From positions 124,001 to 188,000 of the forward strand of contig WGMX01000020.1 in assembly GCA_016124855.1 (NCBI GenBank): a stretch of 64,000 nucleotides of DNA. Reading direction: 5' to 3'. The translations under genes were made by a program, and so were the position numbers. Numbering within the stretch: position 1 is the first letter of the stretch; each line of letters starts with the position of its first letter. The stretch is from Anaerolineaceae bacterium (lineage in GTDB: Bacteria > Chloroflexota > Anaerolineae > Aggregatilineales > Phototrophicaceae). Positions 44,283 through 52,750 of this stretch are shown here, piece after piece. The notes below the pieces were generated by a model. It searched no databases. It had not been told where the DNA came from and worked only from the letters and a program-made list of their open reading frames with translations.

Positions 44283-45233
44283 ATGGCGACAATCGAGACT
44301 GCTGAAATCGCGAAAAAGCCTGATGCCGCCCGACCAGCCAAAACGATGGGGCGTTTCAACCGTTGGGATACGCCTTGGCTCAATTCCAAACTCATTATGG
44401 GTATTTCAATTATTGCCCTAATTCTCATCGTCGGTATCGTCGGACGGTTGTTTTGGGATACCAATCTGGCGTATACGGCGAAATCCCCGCTGAACCTTCC
44501 GCCAGTTGGCCTCGTCAATTCGCGTGGTCAGGTCGGCACATGGGCACATCCACTCGGCACCGAAAACAGCGGGCGCGACATGCTGGCGCTGCTGATTGTT
44601 GGCGCGCCCAATTCATTCCTTGTCGGCGTTATTGCTGCCGGCATAGGCATGGGTATTGGTATTTTGCTGGGTTTTTCGGCAGGTTTCATCGGCGGGCGCG
44701 TTGATGATGTTATTAAGCTTAGTTCGGATGTGATGGTGACGATACCCGCGCTAATGGTGCTCATTGTCATCCAGTCGCTGCTGAGGCAGGTTGAACTAAC
44801 AACGATGGCGTTATTAATCGCTTTATTTGCATGGCCTTCACCTACCCGTTTAATACGGGCGCAGGTGCTGAGTATGCGTGAAAGCGGTTACGTCCAAATG
44901 GCGAAACTTTCCGGCGCATCGACCTTTTCGATTATGTTCCGCGAAATTATGCCAAACTTGATGCCCTATTTGTTTGCCAGCTTCATCGGTAACGCGACAG
45001 GCGCTATTCTAGCGGCAGTCGGTCTTGAGTCACTCGGTCTTGGCCCGCAGCGTGTACCCACCTTGGGCGGTACGATTTACGATGCCATCAGTGCGGCGGC
45101 GCTGCTGCGGAATATGTGGTGGTGGTGGGGTTTGCCCACACTGCTGCTCGCTATCATGTTCATTGGTTTACTGTTGACCAATTTGGGCTTTGACGAAATC
45201 GCGAATCCGCGTCTACGCCAGTCATCGCAGTAG
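44283..45233 (+). CDS. ABC importer permease, DppC/OppC type
   Basis: This 316-residue permease has an N-terminal OppC-type extension, AHPLGTENSGRDMLALLIVGA typical of DppC, and the EAA loop SMRESGYVQMAKLSGASTFS. Its start codon lies 2 bp after the stop of the DppB-type gene, so the two are translated together. It forms the membrane pore as a heterodimer with the DppB-type protein. Confidence 0.93.
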   Translation: MATIETAEIAKKPDAARPAKTMGRFNRWDTPWLNSKLIMGISIIALILIVGIVGRLFWDTNLAYTAKSPLNLPPVGLVNSRGQVGTWAHPLGTENSGRDMLALLIVGAPNSFLVGVIAAGIGMGIGILLGFSAGFIGGRVDDVIKLSSDVMVTIPALMVLIVIQSLLRQVELTTMALLIALFAWPSPTRLIRAQVLSMRESGYVQMAKLSGASTFSIMFREIMPNLMPYLFASFIGNATGAILAAVGLESLGLGPQRVPTLGGTIYDAISAAALLRNMWWWWGLPTLLLAIMFIGLLLTNLGFDEIANPRLRQSSQ

Positions 45234-45246
45234 AAATAGGTAAAAA

Positions 45247-46275
45247 ATGAGTCAACAAAACGGTCAAAAAAAACCTGTTCTGGAAGTGCGAGGGCTAAAA
45301 GTCTACTACGAAACCCCTAAAGGGGATGTTCTCGCAGTCGATGGTATTGATTTCGATCTGTACCAAGGGGAAACGTTAGGTCTCGTTGGAGAATCCGGCT
45401 GCGGTAAATCAACGGCAGCGATGGGTATCTTGCAGCTCACGGTGCCGCCGGGGCGCATTGCGGGAGGAACCGTTTTACTTAACGGTGAAAGCCTTCTAGG
45501 GCTGTCGGACGAGAAACTGCGCCAGTTCCGCTGGGTGAAACTGGCATTAATCCCGCAGGGCGCGATGAACTCGCTTAATCCGACCATGAGGGTCAGTGAC
45601 CAAATCAAAGATGTAATCATCGCGCATGAAGGACGGCAAGCCAATAAAGACATCAAAGCCCGCGTGCTGGAATTATTGTCCACAGTGGGTTTGCCGGCCC
45701 GTGTTTATGATATGTATCCACACGAACTCAGCGGTGGTATGAAGCAGCGTGCCTGTATCGCGATGGCAATCGCACTCAACCCAACCGTGATTGTCGCTGA
45801 TGAATCCACCAGCGCACTCGATGTGGTGGTGCAGCGGGTGGTCGCCCAAACCATGCTCAAGGTCAAAGAGAAGTTGGGCGTGTCCATGATTATGATCGGT
45901 CACGATATGGGCTTGATGGCTCAGATGGTTGACCGTATCGCGGTTATGTACGCCGGAAAAATTGTTGAAATTTCGCCTGTACGTGCGATGTTTAGCGAGC
46001 CGAAACATCCTTATTCGCAGCTGCTGATTGAGTCGGTTCCTTCGCTCAAAGAACGTAAGCCGCTCAAAATTACCGAAGGAATCACGCATGATCCGCGTAA
46101 TCCACCGCCGGGATGCATCTTCCAACTGCGCTGTCCATTTGTGATGGATGTCTGCCGTCAAATAGCGCCGCCCATGCAAGAAGTCAAACCGGGTCAGCAA
46201 GTCGCGTGCCACCTCTATGAAAAGCAGCAAGATGGGAGCTTCATCGATGTCCGAGATGTTGTTGGAAATACGTAA
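45247..46275 (+). CDS. ABC importer ATPase, DppD/OppD type
   Basis: This 342-residue ATPase has Walker A GESGCGKST (48-56), signature LSGGMKQR, Walker B VIVADESTSALD and the C-terminal oligopeptide/dipeptide region with Cys-rich PPPGCIFQLRCPF, which binds an Fe-S cluster in some family members. It powers import as a heterodimer with the next gene product. The 3' end overlaps the start of the next gene. Confidence 0.94.
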   Translation: MSQQNGQKKPVLEVRGLKVYYETPKGDVLAVDGIDFDLYQGETLGLVGESGCGKSTAAMGILQLTVPPGRIAGGTVLLNGESLLGLSDEKLRQFRWVKLALIPQGAMNSLNPTMRVSDQIKDVIIAHEGRQANKDIKARVLELLSTVGLPARVYDMYPHELSGGMKQRACIAMAIALNPTVIVADESTSALDVVVQRVVAQTMLKVKEKLGVSMIMIGHDMGLMAQMVDRIAVMYAGKIVEISPVRAMFSEPKHPYSQLLIESVPSLKERKPLKITEGITHDPRNPPPGCIFQLRCPFVMDVCRQIAPPMQEVKPGQQVACHLYEKQQDGSFIDVRDVVGNT

Positions 46276-47263
46276 CGCAACCAAGGTCTACAAACAACGC
46301 GGAACGGGTGGCGCGAAACGCGAAGTCATCGCATTGCAGAACTTCAACCTGTCTATTCCCAAGAAGCCCGCGTCTATTATCACCATCGCCGGTGAAAGCG
46401 GCAGCGGTAAAACCACGCTGGCGCAGCTTGTTTTAGGCTTCACCCGTTTAACATCGGGGCAAATCATTTTTGATGGGCAGGATATTTCAAGCGCAGATGC
46501 CCAACAAATAAAAGATTATCGCCGCCAAGTACAGGCGGTCTTTCAGGACCCGTTTGGTGTCTATAATCCGTTTTACCGGGTTGAACATGTCTTCAATACA
46601 GTTATCACTAACTTCAAATTGGCGAGCAACCCACAGTCCCGCCGAGCCTTGTGTGAAAAAGCGTTGAATATCGTCGGTTTGCGCGGTGAGGATGTGCTGC
46701 GCAAATATCCGCACCAACTGAGCGGCGGTCAGCGACAGCGCATTATGATGGCGCGTGCTTACATGATTAGCCCAAAGCTTATCGTTGCTGACGAGCCGGT
46801 TTCGATGGTCGATGCATCACTGCGAGCGTCCATTCTAGACGTGATGATTCGCTTAAAAGAAGAGATCGGCATTTCGTTCTTATATATCACCCACGATCTC
46901 AGCACAGCTTATCAAATTGGTGACCAGATTTTCATTCTGTATCAAGGAACGATTGCTGAAAAAGGCAACACCATTCATGTGATTGATGAGCCGCGTCATC
47001 CGTATGTTCAACTGCTGGTGGATTCAGTCCCGGTTCCTGATCCTGATGTGAAATGGGAGGGTGAAATCAACCTGCCGTCGGACGAGGAAATGCGCACGTC
47101 AGTCAACAGCGGATGCCGTTTCTATCCGCGCTGCCCATCGCGCATGGATCGCTGCCTGACGGCGCAGCCACCACTGTATAAGATTGATGAAGTCGATCAT
47201 CAAGCATCCTGTTATTTGTATGATGAAAATGAAGTCGCTGTCCTCAACAACAATTCCCGTTGA
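46247..47263 (+). CDS. ABC importer ATPase, DppF/OppF type
   Basis: The preferred start is ATG 46247 (338 residues), with GGGAG about 8 nt upstream, giving a 29-bp overlap with the DppD-type gene. Walker A is GESGSGKTT, the signature is LSGGQRQR and Walker B is LIVADEPVSMVD. A C-terminal GCRFYPRCP region matches DppF. It completes the importer with the DppD-type ATPase. The mannosidase gene starts 79 bp later. Confidence 0.92.
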   Translation: MSEMLLEIRNATKVYKQRGTGGAKREVIALQNFNLSIPKKPASIITIAGESGSGKTTLAQLVLGFTRLTSGQIIFDGQDISSADAQQIKDYRRQVQAVFQDPFGVYNPFYRVEHVFNTVITNFKLASNPQSRRALCEKALNIVGLRGEDVLRKYPHQLSGGQRQRIMMARAYMISPKLIVADEPVSMVDASLRASILDVMIRLKEEIGISFLYITHDLSTAYQIGDQIFILYQGTIAEKGNTIHVIDEPRHPYVQLLVDSVPVPDPDVKWEGEINLPSDEEMRTSVNSGCRFYPRCPSRMDRCLTAQPPLYKIDEVDHQASCYLYDENEVAVLNNNSR

Positions 47264-47342
47264 AGCTGAATCCTTTAGCGGAAAATTGAACTGATCATGA
47301 TCGCCAACATTCTACTTTTTATTGCACCAAGGAGTTTCGATT

Positions 47343-50300
47343 TTGCTACATAAAGTACGCTGGACACCGCAGAAGATAGCCCAACGGATTCGGCTGATTG
47401 AACCGTTGGTCTATAAGCAACGGCATCCAATGGACGTTTTCCGCTATAAGACGCTGCCTAGTCCTCAGGAAGCCCCACCGGTTGCCCCTGATATTGACGA
47501 TAGTGATTGGGAAACTATTCAACCCAATACCTATTGGGGAACATGGAGAACCGATTTTATCCTGCGTTCTCATTTTGAAGTTCCGGTTGAATGGGGGCAG
47601 GCTGAACCTATTGCCCTGTTTTTCCCGCTGGGGCAATCTGGCGATTTTAGCCATCCTGAAGCCTTAGCTTATATAGATGGCCGACCTTACGCCTCGGCAG
47701 ACCGCCATCATCATGAAATTGTGCTGCCTAAGGAGTGGATTGACGGCAAAACCCACTCAATCGCCTTGCACGGATGGACGGGTTTGGGCGGCTGGGAAAA
47801 CCATGACGACGATACCAAGCTCTATATGCGCGAATGTGCTGTCGTCCAGATTGACTCCGCTACCCGTGAATTTATTGCCGCCGCCCGTGTTTCATTAGAG
47901 GTCGCGGCGCAGATGGATGACAATGACCCGGTAAAAGGCCGGTTGTATAATGCGCTGGATGCCGCTTTCACCGTTCTCGACAGCCGTGATCCCTTGGGGA
48001 CAGCCGCTTTTTATGAAAGTGTTCCCGCCGCGTTAGCCACTCTGAAAGAGGGTGTCGCTAAGGCTGGCGCGCCGATGGACGTGGATGTGATTGGTGTGGG
48101 TCATGCGCACATTGACGTGGCGTGGTTGTGGACATTAGGACAAACTGTTCGCAAATCAGGGCGAACATTTAGCAATGTACTGCGGCTGATGGAACAGTAT
48201 CCTGAATATAAATTTTCGCAAAGCCAAGCGCAGCTTTACCAATATACTGAGCAAAACTATCCCGACATATTTGAACAGATCAAGCAGCGTGTGGCTGATG
48301 GTCATTGGGAAGTGATGGGCGGTACATGGGTCGAGCCGGATTGCAATGCCATCGGCGCAGAATCGCTGGCACGGCAGTTCTTGCTGGGGCGTACATACTT
48401 CCGCAAACACTTCGGTGATGTCGATACGCCTGTGCTGTGGCTGCCGGATACGTTTGGTTACAGTTGGGCGCTGCCGCAGCTTATCAAACAAGCGGGCATG
48501 AAATACTTCATCACCCACAAGATGAGCTGGAATCAGTACAACCACATGCCCGACCAAATTTTGTGGTGGCAGGGGTTGGACGGAACAAAAGTTTTAACTC
48601 ACTTCCTGACCACGCCTTCCGGTGATGAATTTCTGCCACACTCGACCACCTATAACGGCATGGCTTCGGCAAAAGAAATCTTTGGCACATGGCGTAATTT
48701 CCGGCAGAAGGCAACCCACAGCGAACTGATTACGGCTTATGGCTGGGGAGATGGTGGTGGCGGTCCGACCCGTGAGATGATCGAAAACATCGAGCAGTTG
48801 AATAGCCATCCCGGCGCGCCGCGCGTTCGTACGGGAACTGTTCGCGAATTTATGGATCGCATTGATGAAGAAATCTCGGATAAGCTGCCGGTTTGGAATG
48901 GTGAGTTCTATTTCGAATATCATCGCGGTACGTACACCAGCCAAGCGCGCAATAAGCGCAACAATCGAAAGAGCGAAATCCTGCTGCACGACGGCGAGTT
49001 CTTGGCGGCGTGGGCATCGCTGTTGACGGGTGCGGCTTATCCTACAACAACGGTCGCAAGAGCGTGGGAATTGATTTGCTTAAACCAGTTCCACGACATT
49101 TTGCCCGGTTCGTCTATTGGCGAGGTTTATGTTGACAGCGACTGCGATTACGAGATTATTCGCGGTCTGGGTGAACAGGTACTTGAGGATGCAATCACTG
49201 CACTGGCAGCGACCTTACCCGCAAATACAGCGGTTCTGGCAGCCAACCCAACCTCATTTGGTGGGCGACAGATTGGCTTGCTCTCTGACAGCTTGAGCAG
49301 TGGTACACAACTGGCGGATGCAAAAGGTAACACGCTCGTCACCCAAGCCGTTGCAAACGGTACATTGGTTGAATTCCCCAACCTTGAGCCATATAGTCTA
49401 CACGGATTGAGCGAAGTCAGCGGGCAGCCTGCCGCACCTGACGCAGGTTTGACCGTTGTCCAAAATAGTGCAGGTGTCGTGCTAGAGAACGCGCTTATCC
49501 GCTATGAACTGGATTCTTCTGGCGATATCAGCCGTATTTATGACAAGCAGGCTGACCGCGAAGTGATGAACCCGAACACGGTTGGTAACGCACTGCTGGC
49601 CTTCGAAGACCGCCCGATGAACTTTGACGCGTGGGACATCGATATTTTCTACGAAGATCGCACCGAGAAGATCAACGGCGTTGAAAGTATCACCGTTCTT
49701 GAACAAGGGCCGCTGCGTGTGGTGGTCGAAATCAAGCGTACTTACCGTAACAGCCAGATTCATCAGAAGATCGCACTCTACCGTGACAGCAAGCGTATTG
49801 ACTTCGATACATGGGTGGATTGGCACGAGCATCACATCCTGCTTAAAGTGGCGTTCCCTGTCAATGTCATGAGTCCGGCGGCTACTTTTGATGTGCAGTG
49901 GGGCAACGTGGAGCGCTCGACGCACCGCAACACTTCATGGGATGTCGCGCGCTTTGAAACCTGCGCGCACAAATGGGCCGACCTCAGCGAAGGCAACTAT
50001 GGTGTCGCAATCCTGAACGATTGCAAGTACGGTCATGACATCCACGATAATGTCATCCGGCTGACGCTGCTCAAGAGCGCTACCAGTCCTGACCGGAATG
50101 CTGATCAGGGCGAACATCTGATGACTTACAGCCTGCTGCCGCATGAAGGTAGTTGGCGGGCGGAAGTGGTTCAGGAGGCTTATAAGCTGAATGACCCGTT
50201 GATTTTGCGCCGTGTGAACGGTGCTTCGGGTACACAAGCGCCGACCTCGCTGGTATCGGTCAATGTCGAGACGACTGTCATTGAAACCGTCAAGCAGGCT

Positions 50301-50510
50301 GAAGATGGCAACGGCATTATCGTGCGACTGTACGAAAACCAGCGCAATCGTGGCAAGATCACCTTGAGCTTCAGCTTCGATGTGGCTGAAGCCTATCACA
50401 CGAATTTGCTGGAAGAAAATCAGGACCGGCTGACGGTCGAGAATAATCAGGTGAAGGTGGACATTACCCCTTACCAGATTATCACTATGCGCGTCGTCCC
50501 GAAGAAATAA
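47343..50510 (+). CDS. GH38-family alpha-mannosidase
   Basis: The preferred start is TTG 47343 (1055 residues), 8 nt after AAGGAG; a weaker TTG lies at 47322. The GH38 catalytic domain has the zinc motif HAHIDVAWLW (H256xD258), the nucleophile region VLWLPDTFGYS (D369), and WEVMGGTWVEPDCN. A long C-terminal beta-domain follows, ending near 1050. Without a signal peptide, it acts in the cytoplasm and should cleave alpha-mannosides brought in by the importer encoded just upstream. It ends the operon; a terminator follows. Confidence 0.95.
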   Translation: MLHKVRWTPQKIAQRIRLIEPLVYKQRHPMDVFRYKTLPSPQEAPPVAPDIDDSDWETIQPNTYWGTWRTDFILRSHFEVPVEWGQAEPIALFFPLGQSGDFSHPEALAYIDGRPYASADRHHHEIVLPKEWIDGKTHSIALHGWTGLGGWENHDDDTKLYMRECAVVQIDSATREFIAAARVSLEVAAQMDDNDPVKGRLYNALDAAFTVLDSRDPLGTAAFYESVPAALATLKEGVAKAGAPMDVDVIGVGHAHIDVAWLWTLGQTVRKSGRTFSNVLRLMEQYPEYKFSQSQAQLYQYTEQNYPDIFEQIKQRVADGHWEVMGGTWVEPDCNAIGAESLARQFLLGRTYFRKHFGDVDTPVLWLPDTFGYSWALPQLIKQAGMKYFITHKMSWNQYNHMPDQILWWQGLDGTKVLTHFLTTPSGDEFLPHSTTYNGMASAKEIFGTWRNFRQKATHSELITAYGWGDGGGGPTREMIENIEQLNSHPGAPRVRTGTVREFMDRIDEEISDKLPVWNGEFYFEYHRGTYTSQARNKRNNRKSEILLHDGEFLAAWASLLTGAAYPTTTVARAWELICLNQFHDILPGSSIGEVYVDSDCDYEIIRGLGEQVLEDAITALAATLPANTAVLAANPTSFGGRQIGLLSDSLSSGTQLADAKGNTLVTQAVANGTLVEFPNLEPYSLHGLSEVSGQPAAPDAGLTVVQNSAGVVLENALIRYELDSSGDISRIYDKQADREVMNPNTVGNALLAFEDRPMNFDAWDIDIFYEDRTEKINGVESITVLEQGPLRVVVEIKRTYRNSQIHQKIALYRDSKRIDFDTWVDWHEHHILLKVAFPVNVMSPAATFDVQWGNVERSTHRNTSWDVARFETCAHKWADLSEGNYGVAILNDCKYGHDIHDNVIRLTLLKSATSPDRNADQGEHLMTYSLLPHEGSWRAEVVQEAYKLNDPLILRRVNGASGTQAPTSLVSVNVETTVIETVKQAEDGNGIIVRLYENQRNRGKITLSFSFDVAEAYHTNLLEENQDRLTVENNQVKVDITPYQIITMRVVPKK

Positions 50511-50556
50511 TGTAAGCCGGATTATATCCCGAACCGAATTGGATATATGTAACAAG

Positions 50557-50590
50557 CAAAAGTCACCTGTTATCAGGTGGCTTTTGTTTT
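50557..50590 (+). terminator. Rho-independent terminator of the mannosidase operon
   Basis: CAAAAGTCACCTG (50557-50569) pairs with CAGGTGGCTTTTG (50574-50586), with one G-U pair and a TTAT loop, followed by TTTTG. Confidence 0.85.
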
Positions 50591-50871
50591 GATGATGAAT
50601 TGCTGCGAATGCTGCAAATGATTCGCAAGTTTCGCATATTTTGCATACTTCCCGCCGAATTGTCCGGCGGAATTAGGGGAGCGCGGCGCTGAATCGACAT
50701 TTTGTGCCGGCGGGAAGCTCCCTCAATGCCACTGAAATGACACTAATCCGGTGGATGGCTCGGCTGATGCCACCGCGTTGCAATAGTGGCAATGGGTTAA
50801 CCCTATTTTCCTCACCCCCATCCAAATCATAATCGTGAGTGGTGGGAAAGGGAGGTCGAATGCTCGCATCC
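50591..50871. repeat. Inverted copy of the 34.5-kb element
   Basis: From left to right: short-period motifs about 10 bp apart (TTGCTGCGAA, TGCTGCAAAT, GATTCGCAAG, TTTCGCATAT at 50600-50640), then a long inverted repeat CTTCCCGCCG (50648-50657) with CGGCGGGAAG (50708-50717). Then comes TGCCACTGAAATGACACTAATCC. The reverse complement aligns with the + strand at about 34504-34650. No gene is seen. Confidence 0.7.
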
Positions 50872-51579
50872 TCAGTCGTAATACTCCGGCAGCTTCTTCA
50901 GTCCTTGCCACTGTTCCATATCGTGTCCAAAGATCACCAACCCGATATGTTCCCGTTCGACTAGATCAAGCAGTTTGATGGTACTGGCGCGAGTCGCCCC
51001 GGCATCGGGATTGTCGCCATCGTCCTGCTTGTCACGGGTAAAGCCGGCGCGGAAGGCGACGGCATCAACCGTCAGGAGAACCGTACCGGTTTTGGGCAGC
51101 CGCAGCAGCACCGATTGATGACCAACTACATGTCCGCTGGTTTCGATCAACTCCAGCCCCGGCAGCAGCTGCGTGTCGCCATCCACCAATCGGATGCGCT
51201 CCATTGGCTGATCCCATTGGGAGCGAAGGGCTGCAAAACGGGGGTTGCCCGCTACAGCATCCAAATGATGCGCACGCTGAACAATATATTGGGCATTGGT
51301 GAAGTCCGCGTGTCGTCCGGCATGGTCGATGTCGTAATGGGTCGAAATGACCGTATCAATATCTTCCGGTTTTAGGCCAATGCTTGTCAACTGTTCGATC
51401 ACATCTTGCCCATTCTCCATATCGGTTTCTTCTTCAGGCAAAATTTCCGGCAGACCCGTGTCAATCAGAATATTTTTGCCGTCATCGGTTTGCACCAGAT
51501 AGGAAACAAGCGGAATCTGGTATTTCGGCATATCGCCAACCTGCATTAGATAAAGGCGCTTCACGGCATTCTGGCTCAT
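50872..51579 (-). CDS. MBL-fold hydrolase, AHL-lactonase-like
   Basis: The preferred start is ATG 51579 (235 residues), 7 nt after AAGGA; the upstream 46 codons do not look like protein. The metal site is THYDIDHAG, with later ligands in TSGHVVGHQSV and a conserved D in VDAVAF, then FGHDMEQW near the C-terminus. The pattern resembles the AttM/AiiA-like N-acyl-homoserine lactonase branch of the metallo-beta-lactamase fold, but lactonase activity is not proven by these motifs. It may instead be a glyoxalase II-type or other hydrolase. An AraC regulator is encoded 88 bp upstream on the same strand. Confidence 0.78.
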   Translation of the reverse strand: MSQNAVKRLYLMQVGDMPKYQIPLVSYLVQTDDGKNILIDTGLPEILPEEETDMENGQDVIEQLTSIGLKPEDIDTVISTHYDIDHAGRHADFTNAQYIVQRAHHLDAVAGNPRFAALRSQWDQPMERIRLVDGDTQLLPGLELIETSGHVVGHQSVLLRLPKTGTVLLTVDAVAFRAGFTRDKQDDGDNPDAGATRASTIKLLDLVEREHIGLVIFGHDMEQWQGLKKLPEYYD

Positions 51580-51667
51580 AATCATTTCCTTATAGGGTCC
51601 GTTATCGCGTGTCGATAGGTGTATCGTAGCACAGCCACAGAAGGAAAGTCTTGAATAATAACGCAAT

Positions 51668-52348
51668 TTACAAGGCAATAATTGGCGTGGATGGGATTTC
51701 GGCGGGTGTAAGGCCAATAAAATGCTTCAGTGAACGGGTAAGATGCGGTTGGTCACTGTAGCCGGCTTCGCAGACCGTATCGAAAATTGATGCTCCCTGT
51801 TTAAGAAGGGCTGCTGCATAACGAGCACGCTGGATTTGGCGGATGGTTCTTTGGGATAAGCCTGTGGAACGGCGGAAGCGATACTGAACCATGCGTAATG
51901 ACAGCGATTGTGACCGTCCCTGATGGACGGCGTTCGTGATTGGTTCGTGCACGAGGATACCTGCGCGTACCAACTGGTTGACAAAGGTATCGGCATTTTC
52001 ATAGGTTGGAACCTGCCAAGTGGAATGACCCAACGAAAATGAACGCCCTGAGGTATCAGGCAGAACGATATGCCTGTCAATGAATGAGCCGGGGAGAATA
52101 TCAGGCACAAAAGTTCCGAGTTTAAATATGATGCCAAACCACTCCGCCCCGTCCGGAAATGTTTTGCAGCTTGCGCCTGTCTCTGGCCCATGAAGACTGA
52201 TTGAAAGGCGTCCTCTACATTCGGCGATGACCATTGACCAGACAGTTGTCGAAATCGACGTCAATGAACCTGCTTTTTCGCTCCGTGTTTTCCAAATTCG
52301 TTCAACAAACGGCGAATCGGCGTGTCTTTCTTCAAAATGAGGGAACAT
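51668..52348 (-). CDS. AraC-family transcription regulator
   Basis: The preferred start is ATG 52348 (226 residues, MFPHFEERHA), after AGGA; the frame runs on to 52576 but that part is low quality. The C-terminal ~100 residues hold the double HTH of AraC: RTIRQIQRARYAAALLKQG, FDTVCEAGYSDQPHLTRSLKHFIG and LTPAEI. The N-terminal ~120 residues are an unassigned sensor domain without an obvious cupin motif. It may control the MBL-fold gene just downstream or the glycosidase genes. Confidence 0.82.
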   Translation of the reverse strand: MFPHFEERHADSPFVERIWKTRSEKAGSLTSISTTVWSMVIAECRGRLSISLHGPETGASCKTFPDGAEWFGIIFKLGTFVPDILPGSFIDRHIVLPDTSGRSFSLGHSTWQVPTYENADTFVNQLVRAGILVHEPITNAVHQGRSQSLSLRMVQYRFRRSTGLSQRTIRQIQRARYAAALLKQGASIFDTVCEAGYSDQPHLTRSLKHFIGLTPAEIPSTPIIAL

Positions 52349-52750
52349 GCTTCCTAGCCTACAAAGGGGACAAATCTGGAAATACAAGCACCGGTCAAGC
52401 CTTAAATTCGCCCTCAGGCGAAGTGGCTGAGGAGAGGACATCTTTGGGAGTGAGTACCCGCGAAAATCCAATTCGGGAGCACACATAGGTGCTCCCCTAC
52501 GGGAAGGCTTGCTATCTAAGAATAACATTCCCCTAAAATGTGTCCTGTCCTCAGGCGAGGTGGGGAGGGACTTCAATACCGGACAGGTCTTGAACCCTTG
52601 TCCCTACGAAATCAGGTGATTAAGGAACAGGGTGCTACCCACAAAATATACACCATCTAAGTTTAGAACAAAAGTTCACAAAAGTAAAGCCGCAATGGTT
52701 CGAGTTTTCAAACCTTGCTTCCGTTTGAGAAGCGGTTCATGCGTCATTTA
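52349..52750. other. Intergenic region upstream of the AraC gene, with palindromes
   Basis: It holds GGGAGCAC/GTGCTCCC followed by CTAC (about 52475-52500), in the GTAGGGG family orientation, and two copies of a CCTCAGGCGA(A/G)GTGG segment (about 52422 and 52551). The left part also spans the upstream, non-protein extension of the AraC frame. The right end carries no clear terminator for the GH116 gene. Confidence 0.5.

Noticed and set aside
47322-47342. TTG 47322 as start of the mannosidase
   Set aside because: Its ribosome site is poor; TTG 47343 follows AAGGAG at 8 nt.
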